DNA of 12,729 bases from Lactobacillus helveticus DSM 20075 = CGMCC 1.1877 (GCF_000160855.1 NZ_GG700753.1:232585-245313); one strand, 5' to 3'; positions 1 through 7,294 are shown, counted from the first letter of the stretch. Translations and numbers: made by a program. Notes: generated by a model from the letters alone, not told the origin.

Positions 1-797
1 GTAATATTAATTACTTTATTTTGCAAATCCTTATATTGGTCTAACTTATTAGCATCAAACTTTACTCCTGGCACTACTGTACCATTAATCAAATCATAGT
101 TTTGACCATCAGCAGTTTTAGCCTTTGCAGTATAACCAGGAAGTGAAACGTCTCGTGGATCCCACTTATTAGCTGGAATATCTGTGCCTTCATTATTTGC
201 TGCTTTCCAATTATCATATGAAACCACTTTACCAGTAGTTTGATCGATATTAGCAGTTCTACCAAATTGTACTGATTGCTGGATACTTTGCTTATTTGAA
301 CCATCAGCATAATGTCTACCTTTTGGAAGCTCAACATTGATAGTCCGTTTAAATGTGCGTTCATTATCCAGATTAATAGAAGCCTCAGTCTTTTCTTCTT
401 TAGCGGCCTCAGTAGTAATAGCTGAAGTGTCAACATTTGAGTTAACTTTTAACGTATTCTCTTTATCTGTTGCAGTTTGCACGTTAGCAGCTTGATTATC
501 TTGTGTCTCTACTCTTTCAGTTTCAACATGAGCGTTTGGATCTACAGTTTCAGCTTCTGCTTGCACCGCACCAGCATCTGACTGCTTTTGTTCACCTTTA
601 TCCTCATTTGCTGCTGGACTTGGCTCAGGACTTACCGGCTTAGTATCCGCCTTAACTTCCTGACTATTCACAGCTCCCATAAATGTAAAACCAATCAGAA
701 CTGAAGCGGCTCCAACTGTAAATTTTCTAATTGAAAAACGATCTTTTTTTGGCTTCATTTTTTGAAGCTTTTCTTTGTAATTATTTTTTGATAGCAT
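1..797 (-). CDS. YSIRK-signal, Mub-like surface adhesin, N-terminal part (cut by window edge)
   Basis: The frame is open from an ATG at 797 to base 1, giving 265 residues with no stop. It starts MLSKNNYKEK and carries a YSIRK-type signal (RFSIRKFTVGAAS, residues 20-32), then a hydrophobic stretch and a likely signal peptidase site near VKA-DT (residues 48-52). A low-complexity linker rich in E, A, T and Q runs to about residue 145. From about 147 (ERTFKRTINVELPKG, later FGRTANIDQTTGK and W-containing segments) it looks like the start of a Mub B2-like repeat, as in mucus-binding proteins of lactobacilli. YSIRK signals target secretion to the division septum. The family normally ends in an LPxTG sortase anchor, which would lie outside this window. 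An AGGGG ribosome site sits 7 bases before the ATG. A role in mucus or host adhesion is inferred from the family. No promoter is clear; it would lie inside the decayed Mub fragment upstream. Confidence 0.88.
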   Translation of the reverse strand, partial: MLSKNNYKEKLQKMKPKKDRFSIRKFTVGAASVLIGFTFMGAVNSQEVKADTKPVSPEPSPAANEDKGEQKQSDAGAVQAEAETVDPNAHVETERVETQDNQAANVQTATDKENTLKVNSNVDTSAITTEAAKEEKTEASINLDNERTFKRTINVELPKGRHYADGSNKQSIQQSVQFGRTANIDQTTGKVVSYDNWKAANNEGTDIPANKWDPRDVSLPGYTAKAKTADGQNYDLINGTVVPGVKFDANKLDQYKDLQNKVINI

Positions 798-831
798 TTT
801 TAAGCCCCTACTTACTTAAACTACTAATATT

Positions 832-2320
832 TTATTGTTGTTGATTATCCACTAACTTCAAGCTTGGCTCATCCTGTGCCACTTTATTTAAACCGATGGT
901 AAAGACTTGAGGAAGCAAATCATTATTGTCAAAACGTTGAATCACACCTGGTGCGTCAAAGTTATCAAAGACTACTTTATAGCCTAATTGCTTGAGCACC
1001 TCAAAGGCACCTCAGTACTATAAATGTCGTTAATGCTCTCACCTGGTTACCCGGTCAACTCACCCGAGCTGGTAATGAGTGCACCACTATTATCAATATC
1101 GATAAAACTGATGATGGCTATTTGCATATGTGGCGTATGATTTGCATCATTAGCTTTTGTAGCATGTACTGATTTGGCTTGGCTGACGTAGTTAACTGTC
1201 ACTACTTGGTCTTCTTCACCAATTGGCAATGCCTTAACCACATTAGCCGAAGCATTATAGCCCTTAAGTTCTGGAACTGTTACATCATCGAACTTCTTGA
1301 GATTGCTCTTCCATTCGCTGGCACCTACAATATTTTTATTCTTGGGCATTACAAAAAGCGAACGAAACAGCGGTCTGCTTCTTAGGCTTAGGTGTCTTGT
1401 CGCCAGCACCTGTGAAGTTAACGATGAATGAAATTTCTTTAGAGTATTCTTTTTTATCAACGCCATCCAAGGGATGCTTTTCATTAACCAAAGCATAATT
1501 ATGCTTCATGGTAATGACAAAGACAGGCACTTGCTCGCTGTCACCGAAGAATTGAACATTGCCGTCACCATTGAAGCTATTGTCAACTAAGTCAAAACCT
1601 TGCTCACCTAATGCGGCAATCTTAGCTTCGGCATCATAGCTTATTGGCATATTGGCCTTGCCCTTAACTTCGTCAGTGGCAATAACCTTGTTGTCATCCA
1701 AAATATCAACGTATTCGATCTTCACCGTTTGATCAGCTACCGGCTTCTTATTCAATTCGTACTTAACCGTATAAGTCTCATTAGGATGAAAAACATTAAT
1801 CGCCTTACCACCAACAACAGCTTGATCAGCCACAAAACCTGGCACAATTGGTGTGGCGATCAACTTAAAGTTGCTAAACTTGCCTTGCCAATGACTATCC
1901 TTAATGATTTCACCATTAACTCGATCGACCACTAATCTCTTATGAACATCCATTTCAAGCTTGCTATCGATCGGTGTTCTGGTCGAGGCACCTTCATAAT
2001 GAACAGTTTGGGTAACCTTCATTGCCAATTGATCGCTGCTATAGCCATAAGCAGGATGATCTGCATCAACACCGTGGTGCCATGGTGAAAACCAATGTAA
2101 TAAATATGACCATCATCATCGTAAGTCGGTTTCACACCATTAATGTCTAAGTCTTTGCTTGCAAGTTCATATCCTTCATTCGTGAATTCTTCGATCTTAT
2201 CGCTTGGATCATAATCGATTGGGGCATTTTGCTTTTCTTTACCCTCAACCTTATCTAGCTTGACTTCACCGTTGTCCAAATCAATGAACTCAATCTCTGC
2301 TCTAATTGACTTAATTAAAC
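832..2320 (-). pseudogene. Decayed mucus-binding (Mub/MucBP repeat) protein fragment
   Basis: Reading on the minus strand, the frames join into about two full Mub repeats and a partial third. Unit starts are recognisable as IEFIDLDNGE, IKIEYVDILDDNK-like and ISFIDIDNSGA segments, each followed by a G-rich turn and an HYEGA/NFTGAGDKTP-type strand. The lesions visible are a frameshift near 2075, another near 1375, a TAA at 1047-1049 inside an otherwise continuous TG-PGESIND segment, and a further one-base shift near 1012. The last frame ends at TAA 832-834 after LVDNQQQ. The 5' end is open back to a TGA at about 2321-2323, with no ATG, ribosome site or signal peptide. There is no LPxTG or membrane anchor at the 3' end. 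So this is an internal piece of a large adhesin, cut at both ends and shifted at several points. Intact Mub repeats bind mucus glycans; this copy should give no such protein. Confidence 0.85.
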
Positions 2321-2361
2321 ATATCCGTAAATTTGCTCATACTTCTTTACCTACTCACCAT

Positions 2362-2546
2362 CATAAAAAACAGCCAGTAAACTACTGACTGCTTAATTTT
2401 TATCTATATATTCAAATTTTAGTCAGTACCGATAATTAATACACTTTTATCATACCATTAATTTGCCTTAACATGGGGCCTATAAAATAACATTATTTTA
2501 AGAACTGCTATATAATTTAACCGTATATGTAATTAGTGTATAGGCA
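2362..2546 (-). ncRNA. Candidate orphan small RNA or leader (about 185 nt)
   Basis: This stretch lies between a perfect extended -10 (2553-2561) and a hairpin with a U-tract (2365-2394). It has no open frame longer than 12 codons and no ribosome site. Self-complementary elements seen are: TATAGGC (2539-2545) with GCCTATA (2478-2484), which would tie the predicted 5' end to the middle; TAAAATAA and TTATTTTA (2483-2500), a tight hairpin; and AGTCAGTA (2421-2428), which can pair with TACTGACT (2383-2390), the same bases that form one arm of the terminator. The last gives mutually exclusive pairings, as in attenuators. I recognise no Rfam family. It could be a free sRNA, or the surviving leader of the gene now reduced to the Mub fragment downstream. 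That it is transcribed is inference. Confidence 0.4.
2365..2394 (-). terminator. Rho-independent terminator of a candidate orphan RNA
   Basis: On the minus strand CAGTCAGTA (2383-2391) pairs with TACTGGCTG (2371-2379) across a GTT loop, with one G-U wobble. A-U and G-U pairs extend the stem at its base, and six U residues (2365-2370) follow. No gene ends just upstream of it; the nearest, the fumarate reductase at 2635, has its own terminator. Confidence 0.7.
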
Positions 2547-2552
2547 AATAAT

Positions 2553-2561
2553 ATTATAACA
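2553..2561 (-). promoter_or_regulatory. Extended -10 promoter element for the candidate small RNA
   Basis: The minus strand reads TGTTATAAT, an exact match to the extended -10 consensus TGnTATAAT. The predicted start is near 2546. No good -35 hexamer lies 17 bases upstream (an A-rich stretch is there), which extended -10 promoters tolerate. AT-rich sequence makes chance matches possible. Confidence 0.45.
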
Positions 2562-2590
2562 TCAAGTTTTCTAATCTTTTTTATCTTACT

Positions 2591-2624
2591 AAAAAAACAA
2601 TACTCCTGACAAGCATTGTTTTTT
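2591..2624 (-). terminator. Terminator of the fumC-fumarate reductase operon
   Basis: It begins 11 bases after the reductase stop codon. AAAAAACAAT (minus strand, 2615-2624) pairs with ATTGTTTTTT (2592-2601). Inner G-U and C-G pairs bring the stem to 12 base pairs around a 9-base loop, and the T-run continues to 2591. The symmetry means it may also work in the plus direction. Confidence 0.8.
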
Positions 2625-2634
2625 CAATCATTAA

Positions 2635-4011
2635 CTATTTAATTGTTCTAGCATACTTGTTCATTTGAATACCAGCTTGACGACCAAAGATGACCGTTTC
2701 AGCAATTGAGTTACCACCAATACGGTTGTTGCCGTGAAGTCCACCTGAAGCTTCACCTGCAGCATAGAGTCCTTTAATTACATTACCATTAGTATCCAAA
2801 ACTTCGGTATCAGTATTAATGTGAATACCGCCCATAGTGTAATGAATAGCTGGGTGAATGTGAATTGCGAAGTATGGTCCACGATCAAGTAGGCGATCCA
2901 TACCAGTAGTTCTACCGAATGCCTTATCCTTGTGAGTTTCAACTGCCTTGTTCCAATTTGAAACTGTTTCGTTCAAGTTATAGGGATCAACGCCAATCTT
3001 TTCTGCCAATTGATCTAATGAATCACCATGTACAACCAAGCCAATTTGATCATAAAATTCAACTGCAGCAAAGTGTGCTCGTACACCGTAATCGAAGATC
3101 AAGTAAGCACCATCTTCATGCAAATCTGTAATGGCATTTGAAACGATCTTTCGAGTACTCAATTCGTTAACAAAACGTTCGCCGGCCTTGTTAACCAAAA
3201 TCGCACCTTCACCACGTAATCCTTCACCGATCAAGTAAACGTGAGGGTTGTCAGTATCAGCTGTTGGGTGAACTTGAATAAAGTTCATTTGAATCAATTG
3301 TGCACCAACATTTTCGGCTAACTTCAAGCCGTCACCGGTTGCACCTGGTTGATTGGTTGTCTTGTAATCAACTAAGTCTGGACGATACTTCTTAATGATG
3401 TCCTTTGAAGCACCGAAACCACCAGTAGCCAAAAGTACAGCCTTAGCCTTAATAGTCTTAACGCCATCTTCAGTTTCAACTTCGACACCGTTAACGCGAC
3501 CATTTTTATCTTGCAAAAGCTTGCTTACCTTAGCGCTAGTGAAGATGTCAACACCAGCCTTTTTTACTTGCGTAGTCAAACGAGAAGTCAAATAAAAGCC
3601 AACTGGTTCCATTGAGCCTGGACGGTGAGCTCTCTTCTTGCTCATCCCACCAGTAATGGTCAAATCAGTCAAGTTAACGCCATACTTCATCAGCCAGCTA
3701 ATTGCAAGAGCTGAGTGGTTAACAAAGTACTTAAGCATTGCACGGTCGTTTAACAAACCGCCACCCTTTAATGTTTCTTCATAAAAATCGCGGTTGTTGT
3801 CGATGATTCCTTCTTGAAGTTGAACGAGTGATTCAGAAGCGTTCATCCCACTTGAAGCACGACTGGTATTACCACCAGTTTTTTCATTCTTTTCCAAAAT
3901 AACTACGTTCAAGCCCAATTTACGCGCTTGAAGTGCGGCGGTTAAACCAGTACCACCAGAACCAACAATAATTGCATCATATTTATTCTTTAATTCTTTA
4001 TTATTCGGCAT
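2635..4011 (-). CDS. Fumarate reductase flavoprotein subunit (flavocytochrome c family), FAD domain only
   Basis: A 458-aa soluble flavoprotein that should reduce fumarate to succinate. The N-terminal Rossmann FAD motif VGSGGTG is at residues 16-22, followed by an acidic strand end (VVILEKNE) and GGNTSRASSGMN (46-57), typical of the FrdA/SdhA/flavocytochrome c group. Active-site segments match those of Shewanella Fcc3: HPT (H248), GLRGEG (264-269), LSTRK (R287), IHYTMGG (H390) and GNNRIGGNSI (R430). It has neither the cytochrome domain nor the FMN-binding domain of longer homologues, so the electron donor is not evident; no membrane segment or partner subunit is encoded here. The start ATG (4009-4011) follows an AGGGGA ribosome site and lies 11 bases after the fumC stop, so the two are co-transcribed. 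Related enzymes reduce urocanate or other enoates, so fumarate as substrate is supported mainly by the fumC neighbour. Confidence 0.9.
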   Translation of the reverse strand: MPNNKELKNKYDAIIVGSGGTGLTAALQARKLGLNVVILEKNEKTGGNTSRASSGMNASESLVQLQEGIIDNNRDFYEETLKGGGLLNDRAMLKYFVNHSALAISWLMKYGVNLTDLTITGGMSKKRAHRPGSMEPVGFYLTSRLTTQVKKAGVDIFTSAKVSKLLQDKNGRVNGVEVETEDGVKTIKAKAVLLATGGFGASKDIIKKYRPDLVDYKTTNQPGATGDGLKLAENVGAQLIQMNFIQVHPTADTDNPHVYLIGEGLRGEGAILVNKAGERFVNELSTRKIVSNAITDLHEDGAYLIFDYGVRAHFAAVEFYDQIGLVVHGDSLDQLAEKIGVDPYNLNETVSNWNKAVETHKDKAFGRTTGMDRLLDRGPYFAIHIHPAIHYTMGGIHINTDTEVLDTNGNVIKGLYAAGEASGGLHGNNRIGGNSIAETVIFGRQAGIQMNKYARTIK

Positions 4012-4022
4012 ATTCCATTCCC

Positions 4023-5425
4023 CTATTCTTCTGGAGTAGACTTATCTACATTAGTCATCTTCATGTAGCCCATCCATTTATCGTATTGTTCTTCGGTTAC
4101 CTTGCCACTCTTTAAGGCAGCTTCCTTCAAGGTTGTTCCTTCCTTATCGGCAGTTTGAGCAATCTTAGCAGCTGCGTGATAACCAATGTGTGGTGACAAA
4201 GCAGTAACTGTCATGAGTGAATTTTCAAGAAGTTCATCCATTCTGTCTTCATTAACAGTTAAACCATGAATCATTTTATCAGCAAAACCAGTAATTGTAC
4301 CAGTCAAAATGTCACAAGAATCAAGGAATGAAGCAATAATTACAGTCTTGAAGACGTTCATTTCAAAGTTACCTTGACTGGAAGCAACAGTAATGGTGGT
4401 ATCGTTACCAAATACTTTAACGGCGGCCATGGTTACAGCTTCTGCTTGAGTTGGGTTAACCTTACCTGGCATGATGCTTGAACCTGTTTCGTTAGCTGGA
4501 ATGTTTAATTCGTGGTAACCGGCACGCGGACCTGAAGCAAGCATACGAATGTCTTGAGCGATCTTGAACATATCAGCAGCCAAGGTCTTAAGAGCGCCAT
4601 GAACAACGTCAAGGCCTGAGTGGTGAGCTAAGCCCCAGAACTTGTTGGTCTTAACCTTGAATTCATGACCATAAATTTCTGACAACTTGCCAGCAATCTT
4701 TTCAGTCATACCTGGTGCGGCGTTAAGGCCAGTACCTACAGCAGTACCACCGATAGCTAATTCATAAAGAGTTGGCTTCAATTCTTGAATGTATGAAAGA
4801 TCATGCTTCAATGCGGAAATGTAGCCAGACAATTCTTGACCAAAAGTAAGTGGAGTTGCGTCTTGCAAGTGGGTACGACCAACCTTAACAGTCTTCCAGT
4901 ACTTCTTTTCCTTAATTACTAATTCATCGATCAAGTGTTGAATAGCTGGTTCAAGCTTGTCCAATGCTTCAACGGCAACGATGTTCATGGTAGTTGGGTA
5001 AGTATCATTAGAGGATTGACCACGGTTAACGTCATCGTTTGGCAAGATGTCTAAGCCTGGGTGCAATTTATTAGCCAAGTTAGCAACTACTTCGTTAACG
5101 TTCATGTTGCTTTGTGTACCTGAACCGGTTTGCAAAACGTGAAGTGGGAAGTCTTTTCTAAGTTTTTCATCACTTAAAGCTAAAAGGTGATCAATTGCGT
5201 CTTCGATTGCTTCACCTTTTTCCTTTGGTTCATCGCCAACTTCAACGTTAGATTCAGCGGCAGCCTTCTTTAAGTGTAAAAAGGCACGAATGATTTGCAA
5301 TGGCATAATTCACCACTTGGGAAGTTGTTACGACTTCTTTCAGTTTGTGGTCCCCACAATGCATCCTTAGGAATCTTTACGGGACCGATAGTGTCACTTT
5401 CAATACGATATTCTTCTTTGCTCAT
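4023..5425 (-). pseudogene. fumC: Class II fumarate hydratase, frameshifted near codon 41
   Basis: Fumarase C interconverts malate and fumarate. The ATG at 5423-5425 follows a strong AAGGAGG. It reads 40 good residues ([10 protein letters not shown]... to SGEL), then runs out of frame and stops at 5270-5272 after 51 codons. The rest of the protein, from [10 protein letters not shown], is in another frame starting at an ATG at 5304-5306. Restoring one base near 5306 (TTATG read as TTAATG) gives a continuous 467-aa protein, the usual FumC length. Family motifs, numbered on the repaired protein, are GSGTQSNMNVNE (101-112), NDDVNRGQSSND (130-141), GRTHLQDATPLTFGQE (183-198) and the signature GSSIMPGKVNP (315-325). 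HLQDATP distinguishes it from aspartase. If the deletion is real, only reinitiation at 5306 could give a product, and it would lack the N-terminal 40 residues; the ribosome site there is weak. It precedes the reductase by 11 bases. Confidence 0.85.
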
Positions 5426-5483
5426 ATTTTTCCTCCTTATTATATAAGTATAAGGTTGTTGTCTTTATTAGTAATCACTTTTT

Positions 5484-5512
5484 ATGATACCTGTAAAGGC
5501 TTTCTTTTTCAA
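5484..5512 (-). promoter_or_regulatory. Candidate promoter of the fumC-fumarate reductase operon
   Basis: On the minus strand TTGAAA (5507-5512) is followed, after exactly 17 bases, by TATCAT (5484-5489). This places a start about 50 bases before the fumC ATG. Between the hexamers lies AGAAAGCCTTTACA (5492-5505), which resembles a catabolite-response element (TGAAAGCGTTTACA type) but lacks the central CG, so CcpA control is only a weak suggestion. Confidence 0.55.
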
Positions 5513-5548
5513 TTGGTGAAAAGGGTTTTATATAATTGATGAAAAAAA

Positions 5549-5563
5549 CAATTATAATAATTG
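5549..5563. repeat. AT-rich palindrome containing TATAAT, upstream of the 74-aa gene
   Basis: CAATTAT-A-ATAATTG is a perfect 7-bp inverted repeat around one base. It holds a TATAAT (5553-5558) on the plus strand. No matching -35 lies 16-18 bases upstream. It could be an operator over the -10 of the small gene, or a chance product of AT-rich DNA. Confidence 0.3.
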
Positions 5564-5612
5564 TAACGATTAAAAAAACATACGCCTATATACTTTCATA
5601 AGGAGCTTAATT

Positions 5613-5837
5613 ATGGAAAATGAAATTTTAGATATGGATATTTTACGTATGCCTACACCAGAAGAAACAATTGTCGCCAAAATTCTAGATTGGGTAGTTT
5701 CAGCTAAACCTGATCAAAACAAGGTAGCGACTATTGTATTTAAGAAAGATACTCCAGCAGAGATTTTCAGATTATATAAGAAAAATTTCAACTTAATACC
5801 TTTCCCTTCACATTTTGAATATGTAGTTGAAAAATAG
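5613..5837 (+). CDS. Small hypothetical protein, 74 aa
   Basis: I do not recognise this protein. It is the only plus-strand gene in the window and starts at an ATG preceded by AAGGAG eight bases upstream, which makes translation likely. The product (MENEILDMDILRMP... to HFEYVVEK) has an acidic N-terminus, a lysine-rich middle (KFxxKKDTPAEIF-like, RLYKKNF), no signal peptide, no membrane segment and no cysteine. It looks like a small soluble cytoplasmic protein. It diverges from fumC across a 187-base intergenic region and ends 17 bases before a 13-bp hairpin with a T-rich tail. Its neighbours give no hint of function. A role as a regulator or a toxin or antitoxin partner cannot be excluded, but nothing in the sequence shows it. 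Confidence 0.75.
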   Translation: MENEILDMDILRMPTPEETIVAKILDWVVSAKPDQNKVATIVFKKDTPAEIFRLYKKNFNLIPFPSHFEYVVEK

Positions 5838-5840
5838 AAT

Positions 5841-5900
5841 TTAAAAAACAAAACGAGATTGATTATCAACATTTTAAAGATAATCAATCTCTTTATTTTT
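5841..5900. terminator. Bidirectional terminator between the 74-aa gene and the ATPase pseudogene
   Basis: GAGATTGATTATC (5855-5867) and GATAATCAATCTC (5879-5891) form a perfect 13-bp stem with an 11-base loop. A T-rich tail (tttattttt, 5892-5900) serves the plus-strand gene. On the other side an A-rich run (5842-5853) gives the U-tract for minus-strand transcripts from the ATPase gene. It is one of two copies of a repeat (see 5851-5900 and 7251-7300). Confidence 0.8.
5851..5900 (+). repeat. 50-bp hairpin direct repeat, copy 1
   Basis: It aligns without gaps to 7251-7300 with 45 of 50 bases identical by eye (differences at offsets 4, 13, 21, 24 and 26), including the same hairpin arms and the identical run from aagataatcaatctc to the T-rich tail. 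Similarity fades on both sides. The copies lie in the same orientation, 1400 bases apart, one at each end of the ATPase pseudogene. Confidence 0.85.
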
Positions 5901-5928
5901 AGTATTCAAATTTCAGAAGTTTCTACAA

Positions 5929-7162
5929 CTAATCCTTTTCCAACAGCCAATCCAAAATATTTTTCTTTTGAATTCCATCATAATTAGCATCTTTATTAAA
6001 AGTATCCATCGTCAGTAAATACTTAGGATATGAATCTCTAATTTCTTTTAATGGACGCAATTCTCTTGCCAAAACATTTTCATCTAAAGTAGTCAATGCA
6101 ACCTGAAAATATCTAGTCTCATTCCTATTATTCAATGCTACAAAATCCACTTCGAGTTTTGACGTTTGCCCCACATAGACATTTAGATAGCGCCGCTTTA
6201 ATTCTAAATAAACGATATTTTCAATAATGTGACCATAATCTTCTTGATAATCAGGCAAAAGCAATTGCCGTAATCCTGGATCAACCACATAATATTTGCT
6301 ATTGCTTCGCACAATTTCACGACCATGGATATCATACGGTTTAGCTTCATACATTAGCAAACTTTCAAGAATTCCATTCAAGTAACGATTAATCGTTTTG
6401 TTATCTGCCGAGTAATGATTACTTTGTAAAGTATTGGCAATTTTTTAATTGAGATTGGACTACCAATATCACTAAACAACGTCCGAATTACCCGCTCTAG
6501 TACAGGTACATCATGAACTTCCAATCTTGTCACAATATCTGTTAAAACGATCGTTGAATAGATTCCTCTTAAATACTCCATCCTTTCCAAATCATCAGAT
6601 GTAAAAAGCGTATATGGAAAAGAGCTTTGCAAATATTTATTAAACATTTATTAAACATATCTGCTCTATCAGTGAAAAGATCATTTTGTTTGTGCCATTC
6701 AACAAATTCTTTGAACGATAAAGGCAACATATTTAATTGGACATAACGTCCTGTTAAAAGTGTGGCAATCTCCCCACTTAAGAAGTATGCATTTGACCCA
6801 GTCAAGTAAAGGTCAACATTATCTTTAATGAACAATGAGTCTACTACCTTCTCAAAATCGTGAACGTGTTGAATCTCATCTAAAAAGATATAGTTCATTT
6901 TATCAGGAAGCAATTTATTTTGAAGATAATCATACAAGCGATGCGGATCACGCAAAGGCTCATTAGCCATATCTTCAAAATTTAAAGTAATAATTTGATC
7001 ATTAGAAACGCCATTTTTTCTCAAATACTCACGAAAAAGTAAAAAGAGTGTAGACTTACCTGATCTTCTAACCCCTGAAACTACTTTTATTACTTTTTTA
7101 TCTTGATGTCTCTTCAAAAAATCCAGATATTCGTCACGTGCTACATACTTTTGCATAATCAT
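5929..7162 (-). pseudogene. AAA_14/DUF4143 family ATPase, broken by two frameshifts
   Basis: Three frames join into one protein of about 407 aa. The first (MQKYVARDEYLDFLK...) has Walker A GVRRSGKST near residues 30-38, Walker B YIFLDEIQ near 91-98 and the LTGSNAYFLSGEIATLLTGR segment typical of AAA_14. After an 11-bp tandem duplication at 6637-6658 the next frame gives NKYLQSSFPY... to SPISIKK. A one-base loss in an A-tract (plus-strand T-run 6441-6446) then shifts to a frame ending ...NILDWLLEKD at 5929. The last part holds the DUF4143 region with LEVDFVALN and RYFQVALTT, which resemble the catalytic face of the PD-(D/E)xK nuclease fold. Undoing both changes gives exactly 408 codons including the stop. 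An ATG at 7160-7162 fits GAGG eight bases upstream; a GTG at 7169-7171 overlaps that site and is less likely. The family's cellular role is poorly known. No longer functional if the lesions are real. Confidence 0.85.
6635..6658. repeat. 11-bp tandem duplication disrupting the ATPase gene
   Basis: ttattaaacat occurs twice head to tail at 6637-6647 and 6648-6658. Removing one copy restores the frame (DMFNKYLQSS), so the duplication is the mutation that broke the gene here. Slipped-strand replication is the usual cause. Confidence 0.9.
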
Positions 7163-7210
7163 AATTAACACCTCGCATACGCTTATATTCCATAAAAACT
7201 ACTTTTTTAG

Positions 7211-7240
7211 TCATTTTAAGGAATACATCCCTTAAAATGA
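7211..7240. repeat. 11-bp perfect inverted repeat upstream of the ATPase gene
   Basis: TCATTTTAAGG (7211-7221) and CCTTAAAATGA (7230-7240) are exact inverted copies around an 8-base centre (aatacatc). It lies about 50 bases before the ATPase start and just past the met operon terminator. Neither side has a proper T-run for a terminator. It could be an operator for the ATPase gene or a remnant of a small mobile element. Confidence 0.6.
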
Positions 7241-7244
7241 TTCT

Positions 7245-7294
7245 CGAATAAAAAGAGATTGACTATCAACCTTCTGAAGATAATCAATCTCTTT
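7245..7294 (-). terminator. Terminator of the metQNI operon
   Basis: It starts 17 bases after the metI stop. On the minus strand AAAGAGATTGATTATC (7279-7294) pairs over 16 positions, with one G-U wobble, to GATAGTCAATCTCTTT (7252-7267), and TTTTATT follows. The mismatch is a wobble only in the minus-strand RNA, which fits use in that direction. Confidence 0.8.

Noticed and set aside
89..436. Leucine-rich minus-strand ORF of 115 codons
   Set aside because: It overlaps the YSIRK adhesin in another frame; low-complexity L-rich product, no ribosome site.
2471..2520. Tiny ORFs (11-12 codons) inside the candidate RNA
   Set aside because: No ribosome site and AT-rich chance ATGs; not enough to call a leader peptide.
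2919..3595. Plus-strand ORFs at 2919-3131 and 3395-3595
   Set aside because: Antisense shadows of the fumarate reductase gene, without ribosome sites or recognisable products.
5345..5539. Plus-strand ORF across the fumC start and promoter
   Set aside because: Antisense to the 5' end of fumC; no ribosome site, and the neighbouring 5613 gene is far better supported.
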